Source of the DNA: Vitis vinifera
Taxonomy: Eukaryota; Streptophyta; Magnoliopsida; Vitales; Vitaceae
DNA length: 64,000 nucleotides
Direction: 5' to 3'
Assembly: GCF_030704535.1 (NCBI RefSeq)
Contig: NC_081823.1
Span: 1,458,501 to 1,522,500 of the forward strand
Shown here: positions 21,051-35,000 of the stretch, piece after piece
Layout of the letters: each line of letters opens with the position of its first letter
Numbering within the stretch: the first letter of the stretch is position 1
Made by a program: the position numbers and the translations under genes
The notes under the pieces: model-generated
What the model was told of the DNA's origin: nothing
The model's input: only the letters and a program-made list of their open reading frames with translations
Database searches by the model: none

Positions 21051-22385
21051 ATGTCTTATCCCTCTCCATTCATACTCTCATTTGTCTTCCTATTCTCCAT
21101 TTCAATCTCTTCTTTCATTGCTCAAGCTTCTGTTCCCATCAACAGTACCTTCAAGTATGTCAATGAAGGCGAATTCGGGCCTTATATCGTTGAGTATGAT
21201 GGAAACTACCGCACTCTCCCCATCTTTGCTTCACCCTTCCAATTTTGTTTCTATAACACCACCCCAAATGCCTACACCCTGGCTTTAAGAATGGCTACTA
21301 CCAGGTCTGAGTCACTCTTCCGTTGGGTGTGGGAGGCCAACAGGGGGAAACCAGTCGGCGAGAATGCAACACTGACCTTTGGCACAGATGGAAATCTTGT
21401 CTTAGCCCATGCTGATGGCCGAGTCGCCTGGCAGACCGGCACTGCCAACAAGGGCGTGGTGGGGCTCAGACTGCTTCCAACTGGAAACCTGGTGCTTTAT
21501 GACTCAAAAGGTAAGTTTATTTGGCAGAGTTTTGACTACCCCACTGATACATTGCTAGTGGGTCAGTCCCTTAGGGCAGGGGGTGTGACCAAGCTTGTTA
21601 GCCGGGCATCCGAGGCAGACAACTCGGATGGGAAATACAGCTTGGTTATGGAGCCAAAAAGATTGGCTATGTACTATAAGGCTACCAACTCCCCAAAGCC
21701 AATTCTCTATGCTACATCTTCAGTGTGGTTTACCATTGATAAGGGTTCTTTAACAAATGTAACCTTAACTTGTTCTCCTGACACTGACGAGGGTTATGCT
21801 TATAATCTGATATTAGACTACTATGTCTCCAATTCCCAAAACCCCAGTGGGAACCGCATCTTGGTTAGGCCTAAATACAATAGCACATTAACAATTCTTC
21901 GGCTTGGAATCGATGGAAACATTAGGTTATACACGTACTATGACAAGGTGGATTGGCGAGCTTGGGAAGTGACCTACACTCTCTTTGATAGGGATTCGGA
22001 TGAGGAAACCGAGTGCCAATTGCCGGAGCGGTGCGGGAAGTTTGGGCTATGTGAGGACAACCAGTGTGTGGCTTGCCCATCACCGAAAGGGCTGATGGGG
22101 TGGAGCAAGGATTGTGCCCCATTGAAGTTATCTGGTTGTGGGGTGAATGATTTTCACTACTACAAACTTGAAGGGGTTGATCATTTCATGAATAAGTACA
22201 GTAATGGAGATGGACCCATGAAGGAGAAGCAATGTTCGGATAAATGTAGCAAGGACTGTAAGTGTCTGGGCTACTTCTACCACACCCTCGAATCAAGATG
22301 TTGGATTGCATATGACCTGAACACCCTAACCAAAGTCCAGAATTCAACACATTTGGCTTATATAAAGGCACCCAATAAGTACTGA
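21051..22385 (+). CDS. EP1-like secreted lectin-domain glycoprotein (copy 2)
   Basis: Intronless gene of 444 aa. The frame is open further upstream and has another in-frame ATG at 21000. The ATG at 21051 is chosen because a hydrophobic signal peptide of about 26 residues, ending SFIAQA, follows at once. The mature protein opens TFKYVNEGEFG and has the G-type lectin domain with TLTFGTDGNLVLAHADGRVAW and WQSFDYPTDTLLVGQ. A Cys-rich stretch (CQLPERCGKFGLCEDNQC) leads into a PAN/apple-like end with CSDKCSKDCKCLGYF. There are at least six N-X-S/T sequons and no kinase or membrane anchor. It is clearly a paralogue of the gene at 12279..13634, oriented head to head with it. It probably is secreted to the wall or apoplast; its ligand is unknown. 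Confidence 0.93.
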   Translation: MSYPSPFILSFVFLFSISISSFIAQASVPINSTFKYVNEGEFGPYIVEYDGNYRTLPIFASPFQFCFYNTTPNAYTLALRMATTRSESLFRWVWEANRGKPVGENATLTFGTDGNLVLAHADGRVAWQTGTANKGVVGLRLLPTGNLVLYDSKGKFIWQSFDYPTDTLLVGQSLRAGGVTKLVSRASEADNSDGKYSLVMEPKRLAMYYKATNSPKPILYATSSVWFTIDKGSLTNVTLTCSPDTDEGYAYNLILDYYVSNSQNPSGNRILVRPKYNSTLTILRLGIDGNIRLYTYYDKVDWRAWEVTYTLFDRDSDEETECQLPERCGKFGLCEDNQCVACPSPKGLMGWSKDCAPLKLSGCGVNDFHYYKLEGVDHFMNKYSNGDGPMKEKQCSDKCSKDCKCLGYFYHTLESRCWIAYDLNTLTKVQNSTHLAYIKAPNKY

Positions 22386-25100
22386 AGAGAACTGAGCTTT
22401 GTTGTTTGGAGTTGATCTTTCTTATGATCAGGATGATGAATAAGGGAAAGTGGAAAAGAAAATGGTGAAGACTTTCTTTTTCCTTTTTCCTCTTGAATAT
22501 GTATGCTCGTTTTCTCTTTCCTTTTTCCTTCTTTCTTTACATGAACCTCATTGTAATCTGCTGATGAAGTTTGCCTAAAAGTGTTCTATTTTTGTTTGAT
22601 TAAATACATGCCTCAAGCAAATGACATGGTTCCATATTTGTTTTACCAAGGGCAACAAAAGACTAATTAAAAGAATGGTGGAGAACTCTCCTATTTTGCT
22701 TATGTTCCTGTAATCTAAATGCTTCCTTCTCTTTTGTTGGATGATGGCAGGCTGCTGATATACGAAGGAGTAGATGCTTCAAAAAAACTTACTTTATATA
22801 TGTTGTGAAAGAAACTACCATGGCCATATCAGACCAAGTCCTAATAAATAGCTAGCTGACTTCTCAGCAACAAGTTAATCTCTAATTGACCTTTAATTTA
22901 GATTTCTAACAATCAAATTACATTAAAGGAATGTACCTTTTCTTTTTATGGATATATCGTCACATATATATTTTCAAATCTTATTATTTTAATTTTAATT
23001 TCATTTATGTATATAGCACCATTATCACATGGTGTCACATATACATTTTTAAATTTTATTATTTGTATTTTAATTTCATTTATGTATATCATTATATTTT
23101 TGTCTTATTTATTTATATCATTATAATTTATATCTCGTCACATATACATTTTCAAATGAATGTATTTTTCCCATTGTACTTTTGAGTTGTCCATGTCATA
23201 AAAGTGATGAATGCCAACTTTCCTTGTGTGAATATGTATATTTAATGTATCGAATGCATGTGGGCATTGCAGGAGTACTCAATACTAATTGATGAGGTCA
23301 ACTACCACCATACCAAGCATCTTTCCGTACATATATTTCAAGCTCAACATGGCATTTTCTTAATGTCTATGTTTAATTTCATATGGGTAGTGTATTGTCT
23401 TGTCTATATATATATGGTAGTATGCTTTATTAATTGCAAGCCACATTTAATGGATTTTCTATATATAAGAATGGAAACGGATTTGCTTTCTATTACTATG
23501 ACAAGTGCTATAGGACCCAAGTGGGGGCATGACCAATCTACACCACCTTGTGCACAAGCTCTTGAAAGGAAAGGTGATGTAAATAGTTGGATTGGTTTAC
23601 AACAAGAAATCCACTTTGATTCACAAAAAAAAATATTTTTAATATTTGTTTTTAAAATTAGAAACTTTTATAAAAATGTAAAAATTAATCCCTTTAAAAA
23701 AAATTAAATTTGAGACAATAAAAATTATTAAATACCTTAATTTTTAAAATAGTTTTTAACATTATTATTTTTTTCAATGTAAGCTTTTAGAGTTATTATA
23801 TCTCTATAAAAATTATTGTTATTTTCTAATTTTAAAATAAAAAACAAAAAATAAAAAATGTATCTAAATGGATACTTATTTTTCCATAATATAAAAATTA
23901 TTAGGAAAATATAAAAGTACCAAAATGGAAATGTATTGAACTTTTAATGTGAGCCAAGTATAAAAAATGAAACCATGACAAAAAAGATGGACCTAAGTAT
24001 AAAAAAAATAAAAATTAATAAGATAAATAAATGAAATTATTTTAACTAAATAAGAATTTAATAAGATAAATAAATGAAATTATTTTAACTAAATGACACA
24101 TTAATTACCAGTCTTCAAGAGCATAGAATGACCAAACATATGATAATAGAATGTTTTATTATCTTCTTTTACATTTTTGGGGGGTTTTATACACAATTTT
24201 TTTCTCTATTAAAAATAGATAAATACTTTTCAATTTTTAAAAATTTAAATTACTATTAATAATTTACTATTTCTCTTTCTTCTCTCATATTAGTCTAAAT
24301 AAATATATAATATTTTCTAATTTGAGGGGCTATTAATAATGAGTACTACAAATATATACAAATATTGAAAATCCTTGGATGAGGATAAGCATATGGGCTG
24401 AGCCCTTCCTTGGAGGTTGTTGTTTAGGGGCCCATTTGGTTTTGTGCCCAACATTCCTACTAGATCAAGGGATTAAATTTTTAATCTAACATCAACCCAT
24501 CATTTAACGAATCCTAAACCCCCTTAAAAGGAAAATTTCCTTCCAAATATGTTACATCAAAATTTGTAATTCACTATCTATCACTCAAAACATGGCAAAA
24601 TAGTCAAGAGTAAGGTGGTGTTTATTTTTTTACTTAATTCTAAATAAAACCTTAATGCTTAATAATGTTAAATATTAAGTTGTTTGTTTTTGTAGTATTT
24701 TATATATATTAAGTAAAAAAAGTAAAAAAAAAAAAACTAATATATTATTTTTTTCTATTTAGAAAACGTGACATATTTTGGTTTTTTCTATTTACTAAAA
24801 AGTTTATGATAAATTATGAAAAAATAGAAAAACAAATAATCTAAATTATGAAAATAAATTACTTTCAGTAAAAAGCCAAAAAAATAAACACTACCTAAGT
24901 CTTAATCGATGATTAAATTTCTAATCCAACTCGAACCAGAAAGACTTGTTTAGGTCAAGCTAAATGTATTTTACATGCTTAGAGAAGACTTAAACCCTTG
25001 AGTGGGTCATGGAATGGTGCTTGGTGGCATTCTTCTAGCCCTAAAAGTCTATGGCATGAAAAAGGACCAAATGCCCATGTCCTTTTTCCCAACATTCATG
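22386..25100. other. Intergenic DNA downstream of EP1 copy 2
   Basis: The first few hundred bases are T-rich and are probably the 3' UTR. At about 22961-23160 a unit of about 75 bp (CACATATACATTTT, then TTATTATTT, then ATTTCATTTATGTATAT) is repeated two to three times. At 24021-24102 a 43-bp unit (AGATAAATAAATGAAATTAT onward) occurs twice in tandem. No coding frame resembles a known family. Confidence 0.55.
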
Positions 25101-25297
25101 GCACTCAGATCACAAAAAAGCATCTTTGAATTAGGACATTGGCATATCCAATAATCCAACAGAAGGTTTCATGTTTTTCTTCATTTTCTAATGCTCTAGT
25201 CAATGACCCTACCTCACATGTCACATGTCCCCAAACTAGCGGATCTACATATCATTTTAGTCCAATTTTCCACCTCCTTATGTATTCTTTTAAACCC

Positions 25298-25303
<6 letters not shown>

Positions 25304-25350
<47 letters not shown>
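25304..25350. repeat. (TA)n microsatellite
   Basis: An uninterrupted run of more than 20 TA dinucleotides. It also creates a spurious Tyr/Ile-repeat reading frame, which was not annotated. Confidence 0.9.
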
Positions 25351-25354
<4 letters not shown>

Positions 25355-27368
25355 CCATAGGCAGTAGTACTAAAGGTACAATACAAATTTAGAGAAATAT
25401 ATTAAAAATAATCGAATTTAAATCTTTTCTTTCTTTTTTTTCCCTTTGTTTTTTTTTTTTACTTTCCCTTTTATTAAAAATTTAAAGAAAATAGCACTCA
25501 TCTGAATTACCCACAAATTTTTGCTTTTATATATAAGCTAAATAATTTTCAATACACATGACTTTGTAGATGAAGAAGGTTCTATTAATTTTCTATCCCC
25601 CAATTTATGTCCATTTTCATGTGTGTGGTTGATAAGTTGTATGTGATAATTCAACCTATCAATTTCTCTCCCTCCCACGTCAAAAGAAAAGCTGCCCCAA
25701 ATTTGGGGTTCCCAAGACCCACCACCTCCCAATACAAAAGTTTCAAAGTCCATAAAGAAAAGTAGAAGCATACCTTATAACATATCTTCCTATTCATTGA
25801 CTTCCTTGTCCCACAAGTGGGTGGAGATCTAGAAATTAATTCAATGCATTATTGAAGATGTTACATCTTGATGTACCTTGTGCTACATTATTTATTGTCT
25901 TTATTCAACTAAAATAAGTTATTTAAATGAATTATTACTAAAGAATATTACATCATTGATCATCATGTGTCTTAATAAAAATGGCATTATTGAAATGCAC
26001 CATAAAATTTCTTCACCCTTGATAGGAGAATATGCAAATGAAGGATTTTGAATCAGGCATTTTTCACTAGTCAATTGCATGTGCCTTGGACCACATGGCA
26101 CATGGAAGTGGAGGTTGTGTTGACAAACATTGTGGGAAGAAAGAAGATTTGGAAGAAGAGTTAGGCCACTATGAGCTCATTTCTTAAAACTCCAAAGTGT
26201 TATTTGTTTCCGGAAAGTAACGAGGAAATTAAAAAAAAAAAACTAAAAAAATGATTTGGAAAAAAGGTTAGGCCATCATTGGTCTCATTTCTTAAAATTC
26301 TAAAGTTACATTTGGTTTCCAAAAAGTATCAAGCAAAGAAAAAAAAAATCATTATCCCATGTTCGATTGTCCTATGAAAAATATCAAAGAAAAATAAATA
26401 TAATTAAAATTTTATATATTTTCAAATTATTTAATCTTCATATCGAAAAACTAAAATAAGAAAATGAGTTTGAAGTAATATATAAAACTAATTTATTGAT
26501 TTCAATTTTACTTCTTTTTTTTTTTTTTTCCTTCCACTTTTATCCTTGATTGTCTTTTCCCTCATTTTCCGTCAAATTTTCAGACAACCATTAGAAAATC
26601 CTTTTCTTAACTCCATTTTGAGATATACCATCAATTTAAAAACTTATTATAATAGAGGTATGTTTGGAAATAATCCTAAAAAGATTGTGGGTGTTTTTTA
26701 ATATTGGAAAATATTTTTTATATATAAAAAATTTAAGGATTTGGTGAAGTTAATGTTAGGGTGGGTTGAAGCACAAACTTGCAAACCCTAGATATAGATT
26801 GTCCAAACAAGGCCTAGGGTTGATGGCTGCTGGCCTGCCCTACATAAAACAAGAAATTAGATCAAAATCAACTTTGATTTTTTTCTTTTTTCTTTTTTCC
26901 TCTCTCTATTTCCACACTTTGCCACTTGTGTTTCAACATGCATGGTGGAATTCATAACTCTTGAGGGGTCCTTCAACAAATTCTTCCTATGAATATGCAA
27001 AGATGATTAATAAGCTATTCATTGATATGTCAATTTAATAGTCACTCTCCTCAATAGTCGACATCACTTATCAAATGCCTTTTCGTGGTCAAATGAATAA
27101 GTGGGAAAACCAAAGTTGAGGCCCCAGGGCCAGGGCAGGCAGCAGACAACTACCCAAAAAAAGTTCCAAAATGGATTAAAAAAAAAATGGAAAATAAGTG
27201 TAGAACAGTAGAAGAACCTTTTTCCCCTTAATTCATGCTTGTCAAAAAGGATCACAAAAGGATCTTTGAATTAGCATATTGGTATATTCTTTTTTTTAGT
27301 CAAAAACCTTTGAAAAAACACCCCCATCAATTAAAAGTTAGGAACATGTGTAATTCACATAAAAATAA

Positions 27369-27402
27369 ATAAAAATTAAATAAATAAATAAATAAATAAA
27401 CA
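27369..27402. repeat. (AAAT)n microsatellite
   Basis: Consecutive AAAT/TAAA tetranucleotides on the plus strand. This is a simple repeat with no apparent function. Confidence 0.8.
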
Positions 27403-28420
27403 CTCTAATAGACTAGGGACCCTTTTTTTTCTTTTCTAAATTCTAAACTATTTATTTTTATATAAGTCCTTATTTCTAAAATATTTTATTTCAATACAAG
27501 AAGTGATTTTAAATTTTAAATTTTTTTTACATTAAGATTGTGTTTGGTTATCATATAATATTAAGAAAATAAAAAAATTAAGAAAAAAACATTTTCTTAT
27601 GATTGATTGTCCTATAAAAAATATTAAAGAAAATCAAATATAATTAAAATTATTAAAAAAAAACTTTTATATTTTCAAATTATTTAATTTTTATGTTCAT
27701 CAGCTAAAATAAATTAAATGGATTTTAAATATAATTTATTAACTTTAAATCTATTTTTTATATTTTCTTCATTGTGTTTTCCTTTTATTTCTTCTCTATT
27801 TTCTTTCCCTTACAATTTCCCTCAAATTTCTCAAGAACCAAGCATAGTTTAAGGCTATTTTTGGTTCTCGAAAATTGCTAAGGAAAGAAAAAAAAAATGT
27901 TGAAGAAAATGATTTTATCTATTTAATTTTTTTTATGAAAAACACAAAAGAAAGTTAAATATAATTAAAATTGTTAAGATGTTTGTAAATTTTTTTAATT
28001 ATTTAATATTTATATATAAAATTTACATAAATTTAAAAAACATGAAATAATTTTAAAAATAATTTATTTACTTTAAATCCTTTTTTTTTCCTTCACTTTT
28101 TCTTTTACTTTTCCTCCCCATTTTCTTTCCATCACATTTTTTTATCAAACTTTCCAAAACCAAGCAAGTTTAAAGGTTTTATTCAAATTTTAGAGAAATT
28201 CAAATCCATACAAATTTTTAAAAATAGATACTCAACTAAACTTTTCAAACCCAAAAAAGGAATCACTCCCCTAAATTTTATTAAAAATAATAATATTATT
28301 TGAGCTCATAGATGAAATTATGATAAACCCAAGTACTTTTTTTTTTTTTTTTTTTTGGAGAAATGGGTTTTTTTATTTATTATTTCAAGTTTTTTCTTTC
28401 TTTATGTGTGTGTGTGGGGT

Positions 28421-28509
28421 GATAGGTGCTTTGTGATAATTCAACTTTAATAATTGAACAACTTTGATAGGTGCTTTGTGATAATTCAACTTCAATAATT
28501 GAACAACTT
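28421..28509 (+). repeat. 45-bp tandem duplication
   Basis: A unit starting GATAGGTGCTTTGTGATAAT is present twice, at 28421 and 28466, with one or two substitutions. It lies within the second copy of the local duplication and has no counterpart duplication in the first copy. Confidence 0.85.
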
Positions 28510-29050
28510 ATCACATATATATATATATATTCCCTTGAGTCAAAAGGAAAATGCCTAATAAAAAGGCCACCGACTACCTTAATTTATAATTTTTAAACTA
28601 ATAATAATAAATAAATAAATGTAGAAACATGAATCTACGTATCACCTTCTCACTCATTGACTTCTTTATCACATAAATACTTGTACAAATTCATTGAATA
28701 AGACATTATAAGGAAGGTGTTACATCATTCATGATGTATAAATCTATATGATCACTTTATTTATTTCCTCTTAAGTCAATTAGAATAAATTATTTAGCTA
28801 AATATTATTTTATAAGGCATGCTACATAACAATGTGCGTGTCTCCATGCTAGTGGTAGTAATTATTATAATTTATAATTAAGAAATTAAATCAAATATAA
28901 AATTTATTTAATTAAAAAAAATTCAACCAATATTTTTACTATTAATGGCATGTGCCCTCTTGTCTAGCATGTGACTTTGCATGTGCATCGAGCGTGCCAT
29001 ACTATGTATGGGAGGAGGCTATGCACGTTGAGAGGAAATGACGACATGTA

Positions 29051-32000
29051 CGAGGTGGTCAAAACTCAAAAATCTTTAAAAAGTATAAATTAATTAATAA
29101 TTTTTAAAATTTTAAAATCCTAACGAATTGACATTTGAGAAATTAAAAGTTATTTTTAAATCAAAATATAATTGTATATTTGTTTGATGACTTTAATAAA
29201 AGAGTTCATTGATTTAAAAAGTTTAATATAAAGGTCAAAAAAAATATTGGTTACTTATTTTATATATGATAAAAAATTTATTGTAAATTATTTTATGAAC
29301 TTTTAATATTTAGGTTGGTTTTTAAAAAATATTAAGGAAAATAATTTTTTCATATTTGATTATATAATAAAAAAAATTAATGAAAAAAAAGTATAATAAA
29401 AATTAATTAAAAATATATATACTTAAAATTATTTAATCTTTATATAAAATTGTTAAAATAAATTAAATGAGTTTAAAATAATTATAAATAATTTATTGAC
29501 TTCAATTTTATTTTATTTTTCTTCATTTTTGTTTTCCTTCTTTTTTTTTCTCATATTTTTCAAGATTCAAACATAATTTTAGTGAATACTTGAAATCAAT
29601 AAACTATTAATTCAACTTTATAGATAGGACCCGACTTTTCAAATTCTTAACCTTAAATCTATAAATTTTAGCTAATCAAGTTAACCCTAATTAAGATTGA
29701 AGAACTTCAAAGTCGCTCACACAACCTCATGGATCTCAAAGTCCAAATTCTATAGCAACTCCATTTTGAACCACTTCTTGCTCTCTTTGTTTTTTTCTTT
29801 TTTTGTGGCTCGTGTTAAAATGGTCCCCCATGCCACAATGGAACTATATATGCAGCTTTCGTTGATTTTAAAGTTGGAACCTAGGAGGCATAATTTTGTA
29901 CTTCATAGTTGACAAAAATCAAAGACAAAATTGTTTGTTCAAACCAAGCTAGAAGGCAAAATTCATAAAAAGAGAGAAAAACATCGGGTTTTACATGTTA
30001 CATCATCGATTGTATGTAATAGTTAATTTATTTACAACTAAAAACATATATTTATTTTAATATTAATTTAATCAAACCCGAAAAAAATAAATGAATAACA
30101 ATTTTTAGAAGTTTACTTGACTTATCAAGAAAGAATTATCTTTTCTTTCAAACGGCTTATAAGTTCTTCAAACAAATGATGATAAAATTTATCAAACAAA
30201 TTTTTTTAAGAAACATTAATTTACCTTAATCTCCAAGGTCAAAGGAAGAAGGGAATAAAACTCAAATAAAAATATTAGACCTTTCAATAAAAACGGCTAG
30301 GAGAAACCATTTTTCCACGATATTTCTTTCTCAAAAGTGATTTCTCCCACTTTTTTTTTTTTAATAATAAAAGTGCCTAAGTCAACCAATAAGAAGACGA
30401 CTTAAATAAGACAAGTTGGCAAGCTAAATAAAATCAATTAAAAAACTCTATGAGTCAACCAATTTTTATTTCCATTAGTTGAATTTTTCTTTATTTTCTT
30501 CTTATATAAAAAAAATATATAAATAAGTCAATTTTGATAACGTATAAGGCCCGTTATAATTTGGCAAGCGCAATGCATGAGCACGTATCACAATTCATTC
30601 ATTTTTTCTTTGTTTTTGTTTTTCAATTCTTTTGTTTTTCTTTACTTTGAAGAGTTGGCTTTGATTTTTACTAATATTTTAGTTGATCAAAGAAATTTAT
30701 TCTAATTTATAAATAAATAAATAGGTTTTGTAGGTAAAAATGACAATATTAGGTTATACATGGGTCAACACATACACCATTTCAATAGACTTTAATTTCA
30801 GTCTAGGAAAACAAAAAATAAAAATTAAAGAAAATTTTTTGCTTGTAATAAGAATGTGTTTAGTAGTAATTTTTGAAAATATTTTTAAATTTTTTAATAC
30901 TTGAAAAATAAAAAATTTCAAACATTAAAAAGGTTAAAATTCTTCTTAAAATCTCTACCAAACAAACTCTAAACATATCTCAAAAAATATAATGAAAAAT
31001 GAGAAAAAAATTTATACATAATTGAAATTCCTTATTCTAAGGTTGAGCTTAACAAATAAAACACACACAAAATTAAGACAAATATAGACGGGAACTTTTT
31101 GAAAAAATTATAATAATTTTTAAAAAATATATAAAAATAAACCATTACAAAACACATTTTAAAAAATAATTAATTAGTTAAAAGGGTTGAAATAATTTAT
31201 ATATTTATGAATTTAACCTCTTTCATATTTTTTTTTAAGAGTAACTCATTTTTTGACATAAATATCCTTTACTATTTTAAGTATTTACATATAGATGTAA
31301 AAAATTATTATTATTTTTACAAAAAAAGAATGAAGATATTTTTGTCAAAATGTACCTAATAAATAATAGAGAGTTAGATTTCTAAAATTGGATTTTCAAT
31401 AACCTTTTTAATCAAATAACCTTTTAAGAAATATGTTATGCATTACTTAAGTAGAAAAATTATATCTTAAAAGCATAATTTATTGAATTAAATTAGACTA
31501 AAATTGTAACACGACTTTAATATTTAGAATTTGTTTGTCAGTGATTTTAGAAAATGTTTTTAATTTAAAAAATATTTAAAAAAAAATTAGGTACTTGACA
31601 AAATTTATAAAACACTTTTAAAATCTAAAAAATGGATTATGAAAAAATATTTGATAAGTGATTCTCTTAAAAAACTTCTCTGATAAAATACTTTAAATAA
31701 AAAAAATTTCAAATGCACTCTTATAATGCAATCATCTCTCAAATTTACGTATTTTATTTAGCAATTTCAAAAATGGGTTTTAAATTAAAGTTATTTTATT
31801 TTATTTTTTAATATACTTTGTAAAACAACCCACCAACACAAAACAACAAAACCTAGCTATCATGGCATGGCCCATTGCAATAACTCTAGTAGAAATTCAT
31901 TTTCCAACCCATTTCTCCCACCAAACCCCATGATTTTCATATTTAGATACTACTCAAAATGTTCCCCACTCCCCTTTGGAGAGCATGCCTAGTCTCTTTT

Positions 32001-35000
32001 CTCTCTAATTTATTGTCTTTTTATTCTAAATGAATCGATTAATTGATATTATGTGGCCCACAAGCAACATGGGCCCCAAAAAAAATAAAAAATTGTGCCA
32101 TATTCCCCAAAAAAAAAAATGGTAATATAAGTTGTGGGGATAAGTCAACCAACTTATTCTAATAAGGGTGACAACTATGGGTTTGTCAATGGTTCATTTA
32201 ACCGACAAAGTTTGACTAAATTTGTATCATTTTATAACTCATATATCATGCTGATAAGTTTATTTATAAGCACTTCCATTATCATAAATCAAGTCCGAAT
32301 TTTGCAGCATTTTTTATTCCAAAAATTAATTTTTATGTGGGAAGGCATCATTCTCACCACTTTTTATTTTTTTTAAATAAAAAAAAAATAGTTGCTTTCC
32401 TATCCATGGCATCTCATCTACCAATCTATGTTTTTAGGCTAACATCATAGGTGAATAAGTTAATTTTTTTAAAAAAAAATTCAAATTAATTTGATACTTG
32501 TTGTTTCATAAATAATGTTATTTATCACTGAAGGACCATAATAAGGCGGATTTTTTAGGATACTTACCTCATTCTTAATGAGACATGTTTGAAAATTAAA
32601 TAAACAGGTTAAGAGCATATTTAAGAATTTTTTTTAAACTCATGACGGGTTTGGGCATTGTTTTATCTTACCATGTCCCGCCCCCATTACATATAAAATT
32701 AATTTTTAAAATATTTTTAATTTAATTTTTATTTTCTTTTTTATAATATAATATAATATAATAATAATTTTCAATAAAATAAGTTATAAAAAATTATAAT
32801 ATTTTAATTATTTATAAAATATATTTATTTTAATATAAATAATAAATAAAAAATAAAATAAAATATTTTAAAAATAGTTAAACAATACATGGTCGATATG
32901 ATGAAAAATATTTTGAATAAATGGAATGGAATTTGGATGGAGGCGATCCATCCTAAACTCACCTCGTTGTCATCTCTATTTGCTCCAAATATTTAAATTA
33001 CTAAATTATTACGGAGATCCACAATATATATCAAGTCTTGAAAAAATAAACAAAAATAAAAATATAAAATCCAAGTTCGGTTGTACGTTTTGTCCCATTT
33101 TCAATCGATTTGATTAGATTATGTTATAATGACAGTATTGCAATCAATCGACTTTTGTATTAACTAACCCAAAAAAATTAAACTAATCAAGTGCGAAGAA
33201 GCCAAATTTGAAGTTGATTCCTTAACCATTACGACAATAAAAAAAATCTAAAAATAAAAATAAAATAATATAAATTATAGGCATGCTCCATCCTAGCCTT
33301 TCAAGACATGGGGTTCTTCCTCATTTCTTTGTATTATATTCTATGATTGCTTAAAATTAAAAAAATTCCCAAAAAGAAAAGCCAAATCCTTCATGTGAAG
33401 CACAATTAATAAACAATATAATCTATTGATCAAAGTACTCTTACCATATTTTAATTTGTTGATGTTACCTAGAACAAAGCTTTGGATCATGCCTCTAAAC
33501 TACTACCACATTAAATACGTGGCATCTTTTGTTTTTTCCTTTTATTTTTTTTTATTGGTTTTGCTTTTTAGTGGAGAATCTTGTATTTGTCATGCATTAC
33601 CCACCATACAATAAAAGTACAAAATAAAAATACTAAAATATTAAATTGATTTTTTTTTTGTGGGGAGGTTTTTTTTTTTTTTTTTGGCCATTTTGTCCAT
33701 TTGACAACTCAAAACAAAAAAACAAAAAAACAAAAACAAAAACAAAACAAAAAACAAAAAAAAAAACTTCATGTGATGCATGTGCATTGTCTAGGGATTT
33801 TGAGTAAATCTTGAACCAAAGCACTAATTTTTTGAAAATTTCTAGAAAAATTCAATGATGTATCATATGGGCTGTTTCAAAGTCAAAACTCCTTTTGAAA
33901 TCTAATAGAATTTTAGAAAAAATAAATAAAAGTAAATAATTATTCCAAATAATGTCAATATATGTATGATTTTATTTTATTTTATTTTATTTTATTTTTA
34001 AAATAAAAAATATTTATTTATAAATTATAATCATGATCTAAAACCAAATTCTCAAATAATTTATAAAATCTCCCATTCTCCCTTTTACATATTTTGTACA
34101 ATATTTTTCCTTAATTTTTATACTACCAAGAAGGATAGGCTTGGGTGAATCATCACCCCAACCCAAAAATAAAAATAAAATGAAAATAAATAAATAAATA
34201 AATAAAATTTAAAAAATCACTCTTGAGAATTGATGCTTCCAACTACAAAAAAAACAAAAGCTCCAAAGTGGTCACATTAATTTAAAAACATGCATGGTGA
34301 CTCACTAACCAAGTACAAAAAAAAGAGATAATTATTAGGAAAAAAAAGCCCTAGTGGAACAATGATGATGATTGTGAACATGTGTAATGGCAACTTTTTC
34401 TTTCCGTCCAAACAAACAGGCCTTTTTTTTGGCTACCCTTTTTCTTTGCATGTGAGTCCCACGTGGCCCACCTCTTAAAAAGGCATCGTACCACCAAATC
34501 CGTACTAGATATGACCTAATTATAAGCTACATCTTTCATATAAAATTAACCCTTTGTATCACCTTGGTGGCCAATTTTATATGGATTTATTTATTTATTT
34601 ATTATTTTTTATGGTGTTGGGGGTGGGGGTTTGGGGAGGGGGGGGGGGGGGCGGTGGGTGGTGTGGTTAAGGGTTTTGACTCTTTCGAGAAATTGTAAAA
34701 TAAAAGGATAAATATAAGAAAATAAATAGTAATTTTTAATTTAATAAACTTTCAAATAGTTTTCCATTTTTCAGAATAAAAATATAAGAAAATTATAAAT
34801 TGTTTTCTATTTTCTATTTTTAATAAAAAAATATATTATTTTCAAATGAGAAATTTTAGTTTTTTTTGTTATTTTTTAAGAGTTTTTTTATATAAAATAA
34901 TTATACAAATATGTAAAATATTTAAAAATAAAACGTTAGATGTAAAAACTATTCTTAAAACATATTCAAAATTATTAAAAATAAATTAAAAACATTTTAA

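Larger units (their letters stand above)
25100..29050. repeat. Old local direct duplication with MITE insertions
   Basis: Sequence around 25100-25950 recurs in the same order at about 27240-28850. Anchors are GATCACAAAA..ATCTTTGAATTAG (25107 and 27250), TGTGATAATTCAAC (25639 and 28432), CATTGACTTC (25795 and 28666) and TGTTACATC (25859 and 28719). The offset rises from about 2.15 to 2.8 kb across the interval. This is explained by two family-A repeats (27535-27850, 27853-28175) inserted in the second copy. Another family-A copy is at 26295-26600. No gene is recognised in either copy. Confidence 0.55.

Noticed and set aside
23258-23707. 149-aa frame
   Set aside because: No ATG-proximal signal, low-complexity tail, no recognisable domain; AT-rich chance frame.
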